Source: Dugong dugon
Lineage: Eukaryota > Chordata > Mammalia > Sirenia > Dugongidae
DNA length: 64,000 nt
NCBI GenBank assembly: GCA_030035585.1
Contig: CM057482.1
Coordinates: 59,214,828 to 59,278,827, forward strand
Reading direction: 5' to 3'
In this document: positions 1 through 10,231 of the stretch, piece after piece
Layout: each line of letters begins with the position of its first letter
Numbering within the stretch: the stretch's first letter is position 1
The notes under the pieces: model-generated
The model's input: only the letters and a program-made list of their open reading frames with translations
What the model was told of the DNA's origin: nothing
The model's database searches: none
Translations under genes and position numbers: made by a program

Positions 1-262
1 GGGATCTCTTACCACCAAGAAAGCAGCACCGGGAGCAGAGCACATCCTTTGGACCTGGGGTCCCTGCACTGAGAAGCTCCTCCACCAGGGGAAGATTAAT
101 GATAAGGACCTTCCCCTCGAGCCAACAGAGAAAGTTTTCCTCTGGAGCTGACACCCTGAATTTGGACTTGTAGCCTACTAGACTGTGAGAGAATAAATTT
201 CTCTTTGTTAAAGCCATCCACTTGTGGTATTTCTGTTACAGGAGCACTAGGTAACTAAGACA
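1..262 (+). mobile_element. ERVL-MaLR-type LTR, 3' part (cut by window start)
   Basis: The segment runs to a ...TAACTAAGACA end and contains AATAAATTTCTCTTTGTTAA, the polyadenylation region of MaLR (MLT1/MST-like) LTRs. The same sequence recurs at 59315-59820 and, reversed, at 9712-10231. The 5' part lies outside the window. It sits in OCA2 intron 21. The exact subfamily name is not certain. Confidence 0.7.
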
Positions 263-668
263 AAAGGTCACAAGGAGAGCAGAGAGACCCTCAACCATGC
301 CACATGCACTCATGGCTAAGGGATCAATTCCAGCTGTGAGGAGTGTTCTTGCAATGCTAGCACATCTGTGACCCCAGGTTCTCCTATGCAAGCCCCTGTT
401 CTTGCCTTTACCACATCAACCCGGGGGGGGTCACAATTCCTGACCTAAGCCAAGTGACAACCCATATTGGAGACAGAGTTCAGACCAGGATCAAGCCCAT
501 TAGTCCTGAAAGACATAGTGATTGTCACAGACCCTTTATGTGTGCTCTCAGCCACAACTTTTAGGACCACACAAAGGAAGGCTGACAGTTAGAAAGGCAC
601 TGCTGTCACCTTTATAGGGAATAAAGGTTGAAAATCTTCAACCAATGTCTCTCTGGTTTTTTAAGCAA
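263..668. other. OCA2 intron 21, no feature recognised
   Basis: Single-copy looking sequence with a short G run near 421-429. No exon of OCA2 and no repeat family was recognised here. Confidence 0.5.
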
Positions 669-1049
669 GAGTAAAAAGGAAGGAAGAAGTGAGGGAGGGA
701 GGGAAGGAGGAAAGAAGGGAGGAAGAAAGGAAGGAAAGAGGAAGGAAGGGAGGGAAGGAGGGAGGAAGAAAGGAAGGAAGAAAAGAAGAAAGGGAAGGAG
801 GGATGGAGGGAGGGAGAGAGGAAGGAAAGAAGGGAGAGAGAAAAGAAGGAAGAAGAAAAGAAAGGAGAGAGGGAGGAAAGAAGGAAGGGAGAGAGTGATG
901 GAGGGAAGGAGAGACGGAAGGAGGGAGGGGTGGACGGAAGGAGGAAGGGAGGAAGAAAGAAAAGAGAGAGGAAGGAAGAAAGAGAGGGAGGGAGGAAGGA
1001 GGGAGGAGAGACAGGAAGGAAGGAAGAGAGGGAGGGAGGGAAAGAAAGT
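669..1049. repeat. Purine-only low-complexity tract (GGAA/GAGG)n
   Basis: About 380 bases consist almost only of A and G on the plus strand, as irregular GGAA, GAAG, GAGG and GGGA units. Open frames on both strands here (Glu/Lys/Arg/Gly-rich one way, Ser/Pro/Leu/Phe-rich the other) are products of composition and not genes. Confidence 0.95.
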
Positions 1050-1302
1050 ACAGTCTTTCCAGGGAGGGCAACAGCTTTCCGTCAGCTGACCCCGAAACAA
1101 CCAGTCACCTTGGACCACTCCCCCTTCAGTGCGAGTCTGGGCTCTCAGTGTTCTCTTCCCTGAACTCTGCCTCATCTGTCTTCTCAGTCTGTGACCCCAG
1201 TAAAGGGAGAAGGTCTCACTCTCTGCTTCCTTGGAGAAGAGAAGCTCCAGATTGCATGCTGGCTAGTAGCGGAGCCCTCTACATCAAAAGCGTGTGACTC
1301 AC

Positions 1303-1407
1303 CATGGTGGCAGTGAACGGGATGTTGTCAATCAAGGACGAGGCTGTGGCTGAGACCCAGACCACCAGGACAATAGCAGCTGCAAGGCGCTGGTCCTCAG
1401 GGAACAT
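1303..1407 (-). CDS. OCA2: OCA2 exon 21 (P protein, internal coding exon)
   Basis: OCA2 encodes the P protein, a melanosomal membrane transporter of the ArsB/NhaD-like ion transporter superfamily, needed for melanosome ion/pH balance and pigmentation. Read on the minus strand, this 105-base exon gives 35 codons starting [20 protein letters not shown] and ending [13 protein letters not shown], phase 0 at both ends. It matches human c.2140-2244 (residues 714-748), with small differences such as MFPEDQ for human MVPEEQ. The acceptor is CCCCTTCCAG before ATG; the donor is ATG then GTGAGT. The exon encodes a transmembrane helix plus the conserved loop with DN, the second-half counterpart of the first-half SAFLDN signature. 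The proline altered in the human albinism variant P743L is kept. Exon 22 is not within the remaining 1302 bases. Confidence 0.96.
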
Positions 1408-2047
1408 CTGGAAGGGGCAGATAACAGCAATGCTCAGACCTAAAAGTTAGCTGTGCACAGTCAGCTGCAGTGTTAAATCACACGTATTAGGCTGTGATTT
1501 GACCTGTGAGATTTAGAGGGACCTTCTTAGACACAAGAGACCAAGGCAGACACAGATTCAGTGGCCAGCGGGTGTTCAAACAAGGGCCACTCTCAGGCTT
1601 TTCTGACTCCTTACAGGACCCTCTGGGTTTTTATAAGTAAATGAGGGGAGGTTAATTCTGAGACCATGCTCCAGCCTCCTAGTCCAGTCAGGAAGAAAGC
1701 AGAGCTGCCTCTTCCCTCACCAGCACCTGGTGGTGACATGCATTGTCACCCTGACCTGAACCCCAGCACAGCCTGGAATAGGGACTCTGCAGCTCTCATT
1801 TGCTCAGATTAGGGGCTGTGTTGCTCTCCTTCTTAGACATTTTTCACTAAAGGCTAATAGCCAAATAGCAGGAACCTGTAATTATATATTCTTTGGGAAA
1901 GGTCTCTCTTCAGCTCCAGGCTACACAGGATAAAATAGGTTTCTTGAAGTAATTCATTACGTAATTAATATAATATCTTTTTTTTTTTTTCTTACAAAAT
2001 CAAAGGGACAGTGTCTGGAGCACATTCTATTACAGCATTTAATGTAC
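1408..2047 (-). other. OCA2: OCA2 intron 20 (640 bp)
   Basis: A short intron between exons 20 and 21. It ends with a good pyrimidine tract, CTGCCCCTTCCAG, and begins with an unusual GTACATT donor. A T run lies at 1979-1990. No mobile element was recognised inside. Confidence 0.85.
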
Positions 2048-2107
2048 CTTTATTAGCAAAGCAGTCTGTTCTCCTACATATTCTATTAGGTGGAGATGCG
2101 CCAGTGC
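2048..2107 (-). CDS. OCA2: OCA2 exon 20 (60-bp internal coding exon)
   Basis: The minus-strand translation is the 20-residue ALAHLHLIEYVGEQTALLIK, which agrees with human P-protein residues 694-713 (c.2080-2139) at every position as I recall it. The exon is in phase 0 at both ends, so skipping it would keep the frame and remove 20 residues between two membrane segments. The acceptor is TTTCTTCTAG before GCA. The donor is AAG followed by GTACATT, which has the invariant GT but C at +4 and A at +5 in place of the usual GTRAGT. The exon lies 640 bases from exon 21 and about 25 kb from exon 19. Confidence 0.95.
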
Positions 2108-3024
2108 CTAGAAGAAATTGATATATGGTGATAACTAGTTTGAAGCTCACAACATATGCAAAGTTTTAAAAACTATGTCTTTAAAATAAAAATATTAAGA
2201 AGCTTAGACTTTTGCTTCTTATAAAAGATCAGACTCAAATATACAGTCTATAAATAAATTATTATCATATGTGCACATAGAAGACTCATCAAGGAAAACA
2301 GCACAATAGCAGAGGCAGGGGATTCCTCACTGCTCTGCATTAATAGCCACATTAAATTTAAATTTAAGTGGAAGACAATTTCTTTATTTTAAGATCTGTG
2401 TATAGGAGTACTGTTCAACTGTACATAATGAAATGCCATTCCATATAGAGGGTCTTCAGGTAAATTGCATTTCTGATTTCTTTTTAAAGTTAAATATTAT
2501 AGTTAGAGCTTAAGTACTAAAAAGAAAATGTTTTTATAACCTTCAAAAAAAGAAAAGAAAAGTGTGTGTAACTAAAGCATTAACTAATTTCACAGTATTG
2601 GGCAGATTCAGATCACTGTATTACAGGAAAGGTAGGAGACAATAAAGGAAAGAAAAGGGCAGCACAGGAGCCATTCTGCTAAGGCTGCCACCTTCATCAG
2701 CACCAGCGGGGATGTGGGAACAGGAGACCATCAAAGGGGGAATCTTGCAAGAATGACACAGTGATGACACAGCTGTCCAACACCTCTCAAATTTGAGCTT
2801 TTCTCACTGTAATTTGATTACGCTGAATGACTCTCAATATTGAAAATAACAGCTTAAACATGTTCAAATACAAGTTTAAAAATCCCCAAATTTATGTATT
2901 GGTTGTTAGTTTGCCTTTGTTTAAAAACTACAAAGCGCAAATGCTGGTCTTACATCACAGTTCGCAATTCACAATAATCAATCTGTTATATCAACTAAAT
3001 TATAAGGATAAATTCTATTTAGAG
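2108..3024. other. OCA2 intron 19, exon-20-proximal, no feature recognised
   Basis: AT-rich single-copy looking sequence. A 102-codon open frame at 2827-3135 runs through the MER5A copy and is not taken as a gene. Confidence 0.5.
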
Positions 3025-3238
3025 CAGGGTTTTCAATTCAGTCTAGTGATATTTTGGCAAGATAATTCTTTGTTGTGGGCAGCTGTTCTGTGTGTTATAG
3101 GATGTTTAACAGCATCCTTGGCCTTTACCCACTAGATGCCAGTAGAACCTCCCCTCCATCAATGTGACAACCAAAAAAATCTCCAGACATTGTCACTGTC
3201 TCCTGGGGGACAAAATCATCCCCTGTTGAAAACCACTA
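3025..3238 (+). mobile_element. MER5A-like hAT-Charlie DNA transposon (non-autonomous)
   Basis: Ends are CAGGGTTTTCAA and TTGAAAACCACTA, imperfect terminal inverted repeats of the MER5A kind. The body reads AGGATGTTTAACAGCATCC and CCACTAGATGCCAGTAG, both typical of MER5A. An 8-bp target duplication is visible: ATTTAGAG (3017-3024) and ATTTATAG (3239-3246), 7 of 8 identical, as expected for hAT insertion. Confidence 0.9.
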
Positions 3239-4337
3239 ATTTATAGTAATCAAACACTTATGAAAAGAAACAAAAATTTTAAACTTGAAAAAAATTAATT
3301 GTAGCCATACTTTTTATTTTGTTAAATAATACTGATTGAAAGAAAAGTCAGAGTTCAAAACCAGATAAAAAATTTTGTCAGATACCAAATAGAGATGGTT
3401 ATATGTGTGTGTGACACACACACTATATGTACACATCTTGATGTCTGCTTACAGACTACTATATATTTATAAATATAAGAAGTGTAAGAAGACAAAGTAA
3501 AGCAAAATCTCTAAAATACTTGAACATTGCATCTAATGGCTCAGTTCAAAGTAACCAATCTCTTAATAGAAAAAAATTCAAAATATGATGAAAATACAAA
3601 TATCTAATAAGTACTCCATAAAATGACAAATGAAATAACTACATAGTACCTCCCTTGATTAAGCCTAAAATTGTACATATATGACATATACACTACACTT
3701 CAACAAATCAAAGTTGGGGAAAGTTGAGAATTATATACATTGCTTCTCTTCTCCATCAACTTATATAGTGAAATAATTATTGTGTAATCACAGTATGATT
3801 TCTATCATATTACATAATAATTATTTGCTATTGCAGAAAGCAAATCATGAGCAGATTCAGCAATGGTCTGATATTCTTGCCCCATTAAAATAAGCCAATA
3901 AAATCAACTGCTACTACTTCTTTCAATACAATGGATTAGGAGGTCTAAAAGTTTCTTCTGCAGTGAAATAAATAAATCCTGGATAAAACACACTTTTCAA
4001 CACATTAGTAAATTAGCAAGACAAGGTGGTGTTTTCAAAGGAATTCCCTTCACCATGAAAATGTTTCCTGAAGCTACAAGACTTGGGTAGTGAGGAGGGA
4101 TAGGATTGCCTTGAAGCATAATGCTGACTGTGCACCAAAATCAGAGCAGTAAGGCTTGAGCACCAGCGAGGTTGTAGACTGAAACAAGGACATTCACACT
4201 GAGCTGAGATCCTTGAACAGGACTAAAATTATCCCTGGTATATCAGAAGTTGACACAACCAGTTTCTAGGAGAAAGTATCCTGAATTTAAGCCCTCCTGA
4301 GTCTTACAGATTAAGCTCAAATAATAAGATTATAGTC
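3239..4337. other. OCA2 intron 19, no feature recognised
   Basis: AT-rich sequence with short CA/TA runs near 3400-3440. No exon, no clear repeat family. Confidence 0.45.
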
Positions 4338-5560
4338 TAAAAAAAGTGGGATTTTTTCCAGCAATGCAGGGATGGTTCAACATTCGAAAATCAACCAACT
4401 TAATACACAACATCAATAGAACAAAGGAAAAGAACCACATGATCATCTTTATGGATGCAGAAAAAAGAATTTGATAAAATCCAACACTCTTTCTTGATGA
4501 AAACCCTCAAGAAGGTGGGAATAAAAGGGAAATTCCTCAATGTGATTCAGGGCATATATGAAAAACCAACAGCCAACATTATACTTAATGGAGAAAGATT
4601 GAGAGCTTTCCCCTTGAAACTGGGAATAAGACAAGCCCACCCTCACCACTTTGATTCAATATTGCATTATAAATCTTATCCATAGCAATAAGACAAGAAA
4701 AAAGAAATAAAAGGTATCCAGATTGGAAAAGAAGTAAAATTATCTTTTTTCACAGAAAATATGATCCTATACATACAGAAAATCCCAAAGAGACTTCACA
4801 AAAGCTTCTGGAGCTAATAGAGGAATTTAGCTAAGTTGCAATGCACAAGGTCAACAAACAAAAATCAGTTGGGTTTCTTTACACCAGTAATAGAAAGGGA
4901 AATTACTCCATTTGCAATAGCATCTAAGAGAACAAAATACCTAGGAAAAACCTTAACCAGGGATGTGAAAGACTTATACAATGAAAATTACAAAACACTG
5001 CTGAAAGAGATCAAATAAGACTTAAATAAATGGAGAGGTGTTCCATGTTCACAGATTAGAAGACTTAATATTTTTAAGATGTCAATACCGTATTTTTAGG
5101 CAAATCATGCACGCCTTCTATGTTTGTTTGCCAACCACCCCCTCCCCTCGTAAGGTATTTTCATAAGTGTGATATGCTTATGCCTATTTTTTACAGCAAT
5201 ATGTAAAAAAAAAAAAATTGGAATAGTAGCACTTCTGAAAATACCTCATGGGGGAGGGAGTGGTTGGCAAAAAAATGTAGAAGTCCCATACCGGAAATAA
5301 ACTTATACATCTATGGTCAACTAATTTTTGACCAGAGTACTAGGTACATTCTATGGGGAAAAAAGAGTCTCTTCAATAAATGGTGTTGATAAAATTGAAT
5401 TCCCACATGCAGAAAAGTGAAACAGGACTTTTTCGCACACTACACAATAACAAATTCAAAATGGATTAAAGACCTAAATGTGAAAAATAAAAAATAAAAT
5501 TCCTAGAAGAAACTGCAGAAGCATAGCTTTTAACAATGGATTATCTAATACAATAAAAAA
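4338..5560 (+). pseudogene. L1 fragment, reverse-transcriptase region onward
   Basis: Starts inside ORF2 (CAGGGATGGTTCAACATT) and runs through the reverse transcriptase to the C-terminal region. The sequence where FADD should stand reads FTEN, so the catalytic aspartates are lost, and stops are frequent. It is split at 5088-5293 by a fold-back element. Both ends are truncated; L1-A begins just after it. Confidence 0.85.
5088..5293. repeat. Palindromic fold-back element inside L1
   Basis: Two arms of about 55-60 bases face each other. The left arm (about 5114-5170) contains TTTGCCAACCACCCCCTCCC and GGTATTTTCATAAGTG. The right arm (about 5228-5286) is the near reverse complement, with CACTTCTGAAAATACC and GGGAGGGAGTGGTTGGCAAA. 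The outer edges read ATACCGTATTT and CCCATACCGG, so ATACCG may be a target duplication. It resembles a MITE-like DNA element, but I cannot name a family. Confidence 0.7.
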
Positions 5561-5564
5561 GCAC

Positions 5565-7318
5565 GGGGAGGTGGAGTCAACATTGCACCCTAGAATGCCA
5601 CACCATGTTGTCCCTCTGCAGCAAAGACCTGTAAAACAGATACAAACGTCAATCCTGGAACCCTAAGCATCAAATAAAATGATAAAGAACTAGATCAAAC
5701 ATCAAATGGAAGAGGAAATTGAGGGAAAACAGAAAACAAGGAGAGATACGGAGTGGAGGTCCCCTGCCGACTAACACAACAGTGTCACCATCTTGTAAAA
5801 CAGCCAGCAACAACCCCAGACAGGGAGCATGGGAAGGCAACTTCACGGATACCCCAACAGGAAAAAGAGGACCAGGTAACCCTCAACCCAGAGAAACACA
5901 CTTTCCCATCCCTCCCCTTTCTAGTGAGTAGCAGCCAGATCCCATCCAGCCCAGCAGCCTTGACCACAGAGGTCCACAATATGCGTCCCCTACTCACTCC
6001 ACCCCCTCCTGCCACGTGGCAATATTCCCCCTTTCTTCCATTTCTTTCTCCCTTCCACCTAGCCCTGTATGTCACCTCTCCTCCCTTCCCACCTGCCACT
6101 GAACCCACTCACTGGCTCCATCTGTGTCACCATTTTTTATTATTACTTTTTTTTCTTTTTTTCTCATTCTTCCTTTTCTTCTCCTTCCCACCTAGCCCCA
6201 TACACCACCTCCACCCCTTTCACATCAGCCTCTACTGTGCTGCCATGGCTACAGAGCCACAGACCCACTGCCACCCAGGGTCCACCACACTCCCAACCAC
6301 CAGCTCCCACTGCACCATCATTTTTTTCTTTCTTTTCTTTCTTCCTCTCACCAAGCCTCATACGTAACCTCCCCTCCCTTCCAAACAGCCCCCAGGTCCA
6401 CCCTTCCTCCGTTCAGCAGCTCCCACCGAGTGACCATTTTTTCCTTTTTTCTTTTTTTTTCCTTTCTTCATTTTCCTTGTCCCTCTTACCTAGCCCCATA
6501 TGCAACCTTGCCCTCTAACTGCTGGCCCCTGTCGCACCACCACAGATAGAGTGTCACTGGTGCACCAGCCTGCCACTGCACTGGGTCAGCCCCACCTCCA
6601 CCAGCTAGTCCCCACAGAGCATCATTTATTTTTTATTTGTTTATATTTTTCTTTCTTTCTCCCTCCCACTTAGCCCTGTATGCCACCTCCTTACCTTTCC
6701 CACTGGGCCCCAGGTCAGCCTCATTCCTACCTGCTGCCTACCACCACTATGTCCCCCTTTTTTCTTTCTCTCTCTCTTCTTTCTTCCTCCCATCCAGTCC
6801 CATATGCCACCTTCACCCACTTCCTACTGGTCCCCACCATGCTGCCATGGCTAGACCATCCCCAGTACTCAGGCCCACCACTACACAGTGTCTGAAGCAC
6901 CCCTACTTTCCTGACATTCAGCCAGCTGCTGAACGGTGGGAAGTGAGCCCACATCACTCCCTCTCCAACACCTTCACCCACCTGGCAAGTGGCTGTGAAC
7001 ACTCCCACACCACTGGACGAACATCAGGAAACAGACAGCACCTGCCCAGTTCACCCTCAGCCACTTCATTAATGCAGTGAACAGCAAAGCAGGCTCACCT
7101 TTGCTGCTGCTGCCCTGCCCACCCAGACAAGGTGGTGAGAACTATCATGCCCACAGGTGAGCAAGAAGCAAAACATGCCTGGCCCGTATGCCCGGACATA
7201 TCAAAACAAAACAAAAAAGCAGGATTAAAAAAATACACAATTAATCAATAAATAAAATAATATCTTAGTGTCTTGGAGACAGCAGACAATATAAAAACAT
7301 ATAAAAAAGCAAAACAAG
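5565..7318 (+). repeat. L1-A 5' UTR with about six tandem monomers
   Basis: The marker AGCCC(C/T)(A/G)TATGCCACCT recurs at 6061, 6194, 6354, 6492, 6672 and 6796, each preceded by a long pyrimidine run (TTTCTTTCTTCCTCCCA type). Spacing varies from 124 to 180 bases. L1 promoters in several mammals are built from such monomers, so this is probably the promoter region. Open frames of up to 204 codons here are composition artefacts. Confidence 0.75.
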
Positions 7319-8270
7319 ATGATTCCAGCAAGTGACCAAAACAAAGAATCAGACAAATTTCTGGTACAATAAAAGGCAATAGAACTACCTGATATGAAAT
7401 TCAAAAGACTAATATTTTGGGCCAAGAGATTAAGAAATCCATCAAGGAAAACACAGACAAAAAACAACAAAAACATACTCAAAATCAAGGAAAACACAAA
7501 GCAATAGAAGAATTCTGGAAAATAATACAAGAAAAAAATCAAAATAAATTAACAATGAGAAATCATACAGAAACAGCAACCAAAAATTCAAAAGATAAAT
7601 AACAGAATTTCAGAAATGGACAACGCAATAGAAGGTTTTAGGGGCAACTTTGAAACAATAGAAGACAGGATCAGTGAGATTGAAAACAAATCCATGGATG
7701 CCACTTTGAGGAAAAGTCAGAAAAAATAATGAAGAAAACCTAAGAATCATGTGGGACACAATCAAGAGCAAAAATTTGCACATGATCGGAATTCCAGAAC
7801 AGGGGGAGAAAATGGAAAGCACAGAGAAGATTGTTGAAAATTTGCTGGCAGAAAACTGCCCAAATATCATGAAAGATGAACAACTGAACATCCAAGAAGC
7901 TCAACAAACCCCATACAGTATAGACCCCAAAAGAAGGCACCAAGACATAACATAATCACACTTGCCAAAACAAAAGACAAAGAAAGAATCCTGAGAGAAG
8001 CTCGTGAAAAATGCAAAGTCACATTCAAAGAAGACACAATATGACTAAGCTCTTATTATTTGGCAAAAACCATGCAGGCAAGAAGGCAATGGGATGACAT
8101 ATATAAAACCTTGAAAGAAAAAACTGCCAACCAAGAATAAAAAATCCTGCAAAACTCTCTCTCAAATATGATGGTGAAATTAGGACATTTCTAGATAAAC
8201 AGAAATTAAGGGAATTTGTAAAAACCAAACTAAACTTTCAAGAAATATTAAAGGGAGTCTTTTGGTTAGA
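7319..8270 (+). pseudogene. L1-A ORF1 remnant (ORF1p)
   Basis: ORF1p is the RNA-binding chaperone of L1. A candidate ATG is at 7319-7321, homologous to that at 54182. The frame is soon broken (TAA in the first 20 codons). Recognisable pieces follow in different frames: a Gln/Lys-rich coiled-coil part (7417-7602), a segment with MWDTIKSKNLHMIGIPEQ (7749-7955), and the C-terminal domain near 8160-8250 with the LKYDGEIR-type motif changed to QICW*N. The product is dead. Confidence 0.8.
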
Positions 8271-9711
8271 GAACCAACACCATCAGACAACAACCTGAGT
8301 CTAGGCACAGGACAGCATTAACCAGATACCAACCAAGGTAAAGAACTTTCAATAATAAAACAAAGCTAAAAGACTTAAAACAGAGAAACAGAGACTTCAA
8401 TCTGTAAATGATGACAACATCAAAACAATAAAAGGAGGAATAAATAGTGTAGGTATAGATCTTTCAAACAAAAAGGAAGTCAAGAGAATACCAAGTAATA
8501 AAAGACTGGTAGATAGGAAGATAAGGATAAATTTCAAGGTAATGACAAAGAAAGTTAACAAACCTCCTCATCAAAATAAAGAAGAAAAACATAAGCACTC
8601 AGTAAACACAAAATCTCTAATAATTAAAAAAAAGAAAAGAAAATCCACAAACAAAATTCAGCACAAAAACGTAAGCAGAACAAAGAAAATGTAAGCACCA
8701 CAAATAAAAAGCACAACAATATGACAGCAGTAAACTCATACCTATCAATAATCACAGTGAAAATAAATGGCTTAAATGCATCCATAAAAAGACAGAGAGT
8801 GGCAGAATGGATTAAAAAAAAAAAAAGACCCATCAATGTGTTGTCTACAAGAGACACTGCTTAGATACAAAGACATAAATATATTAAACATCAAAGGATG
8901 GAAAAACATATATCAAATAGTCACCAAAAGAGCAGGGGTGGCAATACTAATCTCAGAAAAAATGTATTTTAAGGCAAAATCAACCATAAAAGACAAAGAA
9001 GGACCAAATATAATGATTAAAGAGACAAGTCACCAAGAAGATATAACCTTAATAAATATCTACATCCCCACTGAAAGGGCTCCAAAATACATAAAATGAA
9101 CTCTAAAAGCAGTGAAAAGAGAAATAGGCAGTTTCAGAATAATAGTAGGAGACTTCAATACACCACTGTCAGTAAAGGACAGAACATCTAGAAACAAACT
9201 CAACAAAGATAAAGAAAATCTAAAGGCCACAATCAAATTGACCTTATAGACATCTATGGAACACTCCACCCAACAGCAGCAAAGTATATATTCTTCTGCC
9301 ACACACACAGAACATTCTCCAGAATAGACCACATTTTAGGCCACAAAGCAACCCTCAATAAAATCCAAAACATCAAAATAATACAAAGAATTCTCTCTGA
9401 TCACAATGTCATAAAAGTAGAAATCAATGAAAAATACAACAGGAGGAAAAAAATCAAATACAGGGAAACTGAACAACACTTTGCTTAAAAACAACTGGGT
9501 AATATAAAAAATCAAAGAGGGAATCAAATGAAAATGAAAACACATCATACCAAAACCTTTGGGACACAGCAAAAGCAGTGCTCAGAGGGCAATTTATAAC
9601 AATCAATGCACACATCAAAAAAGAAGAACAGGCCAAAATAAAAACATTAGCACTACGACTCTAACAGATAGAAAGAGAGCGGCAAATAGCCCATTGGCAC
9701 CAGAAGAAAGG

Positions 9712-10231
9712 TGTCTTAATTGCCTAGTGCTGCTATAACAAATACCAAATGTGGATGGCTTTAACAAAGAGAAATTTATTCTCTCAGTCTAGGAGGCTAG
9801 AAATCTGAACTCAGGGTGCCAGGTCCAGGAGAAGGTTCTCTGTCTCTCTGTTGGCTCTGGGGGAAGGTCCTTATCATCAATCTTCCCCTGGTCTAGGAGC
9901 TTCTCAGTGCAGGGACCCCACATCCAAAGGATGCACTCTGCTCCTGGCACTAGTTTCTTGGTGGTAAGAGGTTCTCTGTCTCTCTGCTCACTTTTCTCTT
10001 TTATATATCAAAAGAGAATGATTTAAGATATAACCTAATCTTGTAGATTGAGTCCTGTCTCATTAACACAATTGCCACTAATCCCACCTCATTACCATCA
10101 TAGAGGTAGGATTTACAACACATAGGAAAATCACTTCAGGTGACAAAATGGTGGGCAATCACACAATACTGGGAATCATGGACTAGCCAATTAGACACAC
10201 ATTTTTTGGGTACACAATTCAATCCATGACA
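9712..10231 (-). mobile_element. Solo LTR, ERVL-MaLR type, inserted in L1-A
   Basis: On the minus strand the element runs from TGTCATGGATTG to AATTAAGACA, 520 bases, with AATAAATTTCTC as poly(A) signal region. The 5-bp target duplication AAAGG is perfect (9707-9711 and 10232-10236). No internal retroviral sequence is present. It is the same family as 59315-59820 and 1-262. Its insertion postdates L1-A. Confidence 0.93.

Noticed and set aside
612..1175. Open frames of up to 187 codons on both strands
   Set aside because: They lie in a purine-only tract; the Ser/Pro/Leu or Glu/Lys/Gly composition is forced by the repeat.
5719..7080. Several overlapping plus- and minus-strand open frames rich in Ser, Pro, Phe and His
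   Set aside because: They fall in the pyrimidine-rich monomers of the L1-A 5' UTR.
9712..10231. Possible provirus
   Set aside because: A single LTR with a perfect 5-bp duplication and no internal gag, pol or env sequence; a solo LTR.
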